Shown piece after piece: positions 6,471 through 7,686 of a stretch of DNA of 7,686 bases. Each line of letters opens with the position of its first letter. The stretch's first letter is position 1. Position numbers and translations under genes: made by a program. Where the stretch lies: contig JAHRXB010000121.1 of NCBI GenBank assembly GCA_019104905.1, forward strand, positions 1 to 7,686. The letters run 5' to 3'. Origin of the DNA: Bdellovibrio sp. GTDB lineage: Bacteria; Bdellovibrionota; Bdellovibrionia; Bdellovibrionales; Bdellovibrionaceae. The notes beneath the pieces were generated by a model that saw nothing but the letters and a program-made list of their open reading frames with translations, had not been told where the DNA came from and did not search any database.

Positions 6471-6499
6471 GGACTTCCAAGAGGGAAGTCCTTTTTTTT
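6471..6499 (+). terminator. Strong intrinsic terminator after murD
   Basis: GGACTTCC (6471-6478) and GGAAGTCC (6484-6491) form a perfect 8-bp stem with loop AAGAG, followed at once by eight T residues (6492-6499). It lies 50 bp past the murD stop and only 15 bp before the lipoprotein start. It should therefore end the mraY-murD transcript, unless read-through supplies the downstream genes. Confidence 0.92.
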
Positions 6500-6503
6500 A
6501 GCT

Positions 6504-6510
6504 AGGAGGA
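6504..6510 (+). promoter_or_regulatory. Ribosome binding site of the lipoprotein gene
   Basis: AGGAGGA is a near-perfect Shine-Dalgarno sequence, the strongest in the window, placed 4 nt before the GTG at 6515. It decides the GTG start. It begins only 5 nt after the terminator T-tract, so a promoter for this gene would have to overlap the terminator or lie in murD, or the mRNA comes from read-through. Confidence 0.85.
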
Positions 6511-6514
6511 CTGT

Positions 6515-6898
6515 GTGTTCCAACGTCTTTTTATTCCGTTAACTTTGTCGGCTTTATTCCTTTCGGGTTGTGCTTCTGGCACCTTTAAGGCCCGCCAAGA
6601 GCAACGCGAAAAGCTGGCAGCGAGCACAGGAATGTACTGTGAGTTTGTCAGCGGCGATCTTTTTCCAGATGTCGATGTTGAGCTGAGCATGAAAATGGCC
6701 AGTCGCTGTGATTCCAGCAAAAGCTTTTCAATCACCAATTATAAGAATTCTTCTGATCAGGCGGGTGTAATTTACTGCTGTTCCATGGCGGGCAAAGGTG
6801 AACGCCGTGCGGCTGTTTCCTCTTCCTCAGAAAAGAAGGCAACTCCGGCAAAAGGGAACTCTGCACAAGATCCAAATGCCGACGTGATCGCCGAGTAG
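6515..6898 (+). CDS. Small Cys-containing lipoprotein of unknown function
   Basis: The product is 127 residues, starting with GTG. A typical lipoprotein signal peptide (MFQRLFIPLTLSALFLSGC) has a charged start, a hydrophobic core and the lipobox LSGC with Cys19 as the lipid-attachment residue. Ala at +2 predicts delivery to the outer membrane in Gram-negatives. The mature part has a compact segment (about 38-92) with four more cysteines, C42, C65, C88 and C89, able to form disulfides in the periplasm. A low-complexity tail rich in Ser, Lys, Ala and Asn (about 93-127) looks unstructured. I recognise no domain. The position between murD and ftsW suggests a possible envelope or division role, but this is context only. 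It sits between two terminators and may be its own transcription unit. The match of signal peptide, ribosome binding site and frame makes it a real gene. Confidence 0.86.
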   Translation: MFQRLFIPLTLSALFLSGCASGTFKARQEQREKLAASTGMYCEFVSGDLFPDVDVELSMKMASRCDSSKSFSITNYKNSSDQAGVIYCCSMAGKGERRAAVSSSSEKKATPAKGNSAQDPNADVIAE

Positions 6899-6915
6899 CT
6901 GGGTCCAGCTTTTTT
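6897..6915 (+). terminator. Short candidate terminator overlapping the lipoprotein stop codon
   Basis: AGCTG (6897-6901) and CAGCT (6906-6910) pair around the loop GGTC, followed by a run of T to 6915. The stem is only 5 bp, so termination may be weak. The stem begins inside the TAG stop codon at 6896-6898. Confidence 0.5.
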
Positions 6916-6934
6916 ACTCGTGCTTTGAGAGTCA

Positions 6935-6964
6935 TAGACGATAAAATGGACTTCTGATTAAACT
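6935..6964 (+). promoter_or_regulatory. Weak candidate promoter for ftsW
   Basis: TAGACG (6935-6940) and TAAACT (6959-6964), each four of six to consensus, are 18 bp apart in the 86-bp gap before ftsW. TAAAAT at 6942-6947 is a better -10 alone but has no -35 at the right distance; TTGAGA at 6925-6930 is only 11 bp away. A promoter here is expected if the preceding terminator works. Confidence 0.25.
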
Positions 6965-6984
6965 AAAGGTCGGGAGTCCTTTTT

Positions 6985-7686
6985 ATGTTGAGATATTTGT
7001 CCAGCAGCTTGTTTTTAGCCATCATCACTCTTTTGGGAATCGGCCTCGTTCAAGTTTACTCATCCAGTTTTATCTTTGCTATTGAGTCTTATGGCGATGG
7101 TCTTTTCTTTTTTAAAAGGCAGTTGATTTTTGCCTTCATCGCTTTCGCGGTGTTGATTGGAACAATTCACGTCCCTTTTCGTTATATTCAAAAGTATGGT
7201 TGGGCTTTGTGGTTTATTGCAACTCTTGGGGTGATGGCCACTTTTGTTCCGGGCATTGGGATCCGCGTGGGCGGAGCCATTCGTTGGCTTCAGTTGCCGC
7301 TGGGAGTTCGCTTTGAACCCGGAGAGCTTTTGAAAATCTCTTTCAGTGTGTGGTTTGCCAGTTTGTTGGTGCGCCAGGAAAACATTCTTGCCAAGGTGAA
7401 GTGGTACTGGTTGCTTCTGGCCATGATCGTGCCTTTGGCCTTCTTGCTGAAGCAGCCTGACTTTGGAACTTTCGCTATTATCATGATGGTGGGCGTGACG
7501 CTGCTGTTTGCTTTCGGTCTGCAGTGGAAGTACATCATTGCGGCCATGTGCGCCTTGGTGCCCGCGTTCTATTTCTTGGTGATGTCGGTGCCTTATCGTC
7601 GGGCCCGCGTTCTGGCATTTTTAGATCCCTGGTCGGATCCCGCGCAAAAAGGATTTCAAGTCATTCAAAGTATGTTGAGTTTTCAC
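6985..7686 (+). CDS. ftsW: FtsW-type SEDS peptidoglycan glycosyltransferase, N-terminal part (open at right edge)
   Basis: The reading frame runs 234 codons from ATG to the window end without a stop. Several hydrophobic helices are visible (about 9-30, 46-63, 72-90, 116-130, 142-156, 160-178, 182-201). Family landmarks are IGIRVGGAIRWLQL (91-104), RFEPGELLK (109-117, where the usual form is QPSE), LLKQPDFGT (154-162), and YRRARVLAFLDPWSDP (204-219) then GFQVIQSMLSF (223-233). SEDS proteins polymerise lipid II with a class B penicillin-binding protein; FtsW acts at the septum and RodA in the side wall. The dcw setting, together with the GF/YQ-x-x-QS segment and following Ser, favours FtsW over RodA. 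GGGAG at 6972-6976 is a good ribosome binding site 8 nt before the ATG. The missing C-terminal half holds further functional loops, so completeness is unknown. Confidence 0.92.
   Translation, partial: MLRYLSSSLFLAIITLLGIGLVQVYSSSFIFAIESYGDGLFFFKRQLIFAFIAFAVLIGTIHVPFRYIQKYGWALWFIATLGVMATFVPGIGIRVGGAIRWLQLPLGVRFEPGELLKISFSVWFASLLVRQENILAKVKWYWLLLAMIVPLAFLLKQPDFGTFAIIMMVGVTLLFAFGLQWKYIIAAMCALVPAFYFLVMSVPYRRARVLAFLDPWSDPAQKGFQVIQSMLSFH

Noticed and set aside
5789..6523. 244-codon open frame antisense to the end of murD and the terminator
   Set aside because: It runs through the terminator hairpin and opposite conserved MurD motifs, and its translation has no family features.
6937..6944. GACGATAA resembling a flagellar sigma28 -10 element before ftsW
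   Set aside because: No TAAA-type -35 element is found at the required distance of about 15 bp.
1..7686. CRISPR array, tRNA, rRNA, insertion sequence, attachment site or defence system
   Set aside because: No regular repeat-spacer pattern, tRNA-like fold, transposase-like frame or terminal inverted repeats were seen; the window is filled by wall-synthesis genes and short control regions.

Overview
The window is a stretch of the division and cell wall (dcw) cluster of a Gram-negative bacterium that makes meso-diaminopimelate peptidoglycan. MurE carries the DNPR specificity motif, the small protein at 6515-6898 has a lipoprotein signal with Ala after the lipid-modified Cys, and MraY, MurD and FtsW are of proteobacterial type. 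The gene order, the moderate GC content and the protein style remind me of Bdellovibrio and its relatives (Bdellovibrionota). That placement is from memory and is not proven by any single feature here.

Layout: 1-309 (minus) is the N-terminal part of an alpha/beta-hydrolase esterase, cut by the window edge. A 69-bp divergent spacer (310-378) with three TAGTC repeats separates it from murE (379-1872), which is followed by a tightly coupled murF (1877-3286). A small tandem-CBS protein runs the opposite way (3283-3747), and its stop codon overlaps the murF stop. A 204-bp AT-rich divergent control region (3748-3951) holds a good sigma70-type promoter for mraY and several dyads. Next come mraY (3952-5028) and a tightly coupled murD (5033-6421), then a GC-rich hairpin and a strong intrinsic terminator (6471-6499). 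The last two genes are an unrecognised small lipoprotein (6515-6898, GTG start, excellent ribosome binding site), followed by a short candidate terminator, and ftsW (6985 onwards), which is open at the right edge.

Together the enzymes cover consecutive steps of peptidoglycan precursor synthesis. MurD adds D-Glu, MurE adds meso-DAP, MurF adds D-Ala-D-Ala, MraY moves the UDP-MurNAc-pentapeptide to undecaprenyl phosphate in the membrane, and FtsW-type SEDS proteins polymerise glycan at the septum. Unlike the compact dcw operon of E. coli, this stretch appears split into at least three or four transcription units: murE-murF, mraY-murD, the lipoprotein, and ftsW. The breaks are made by an inverted CBS gene, an internal promoter and one or two terminators. 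The least explained items are the lipoprotein, the inverted CBS gene, the dyad-rich mraY leader, and a group of substitutions at normally conserved positions in MurD.
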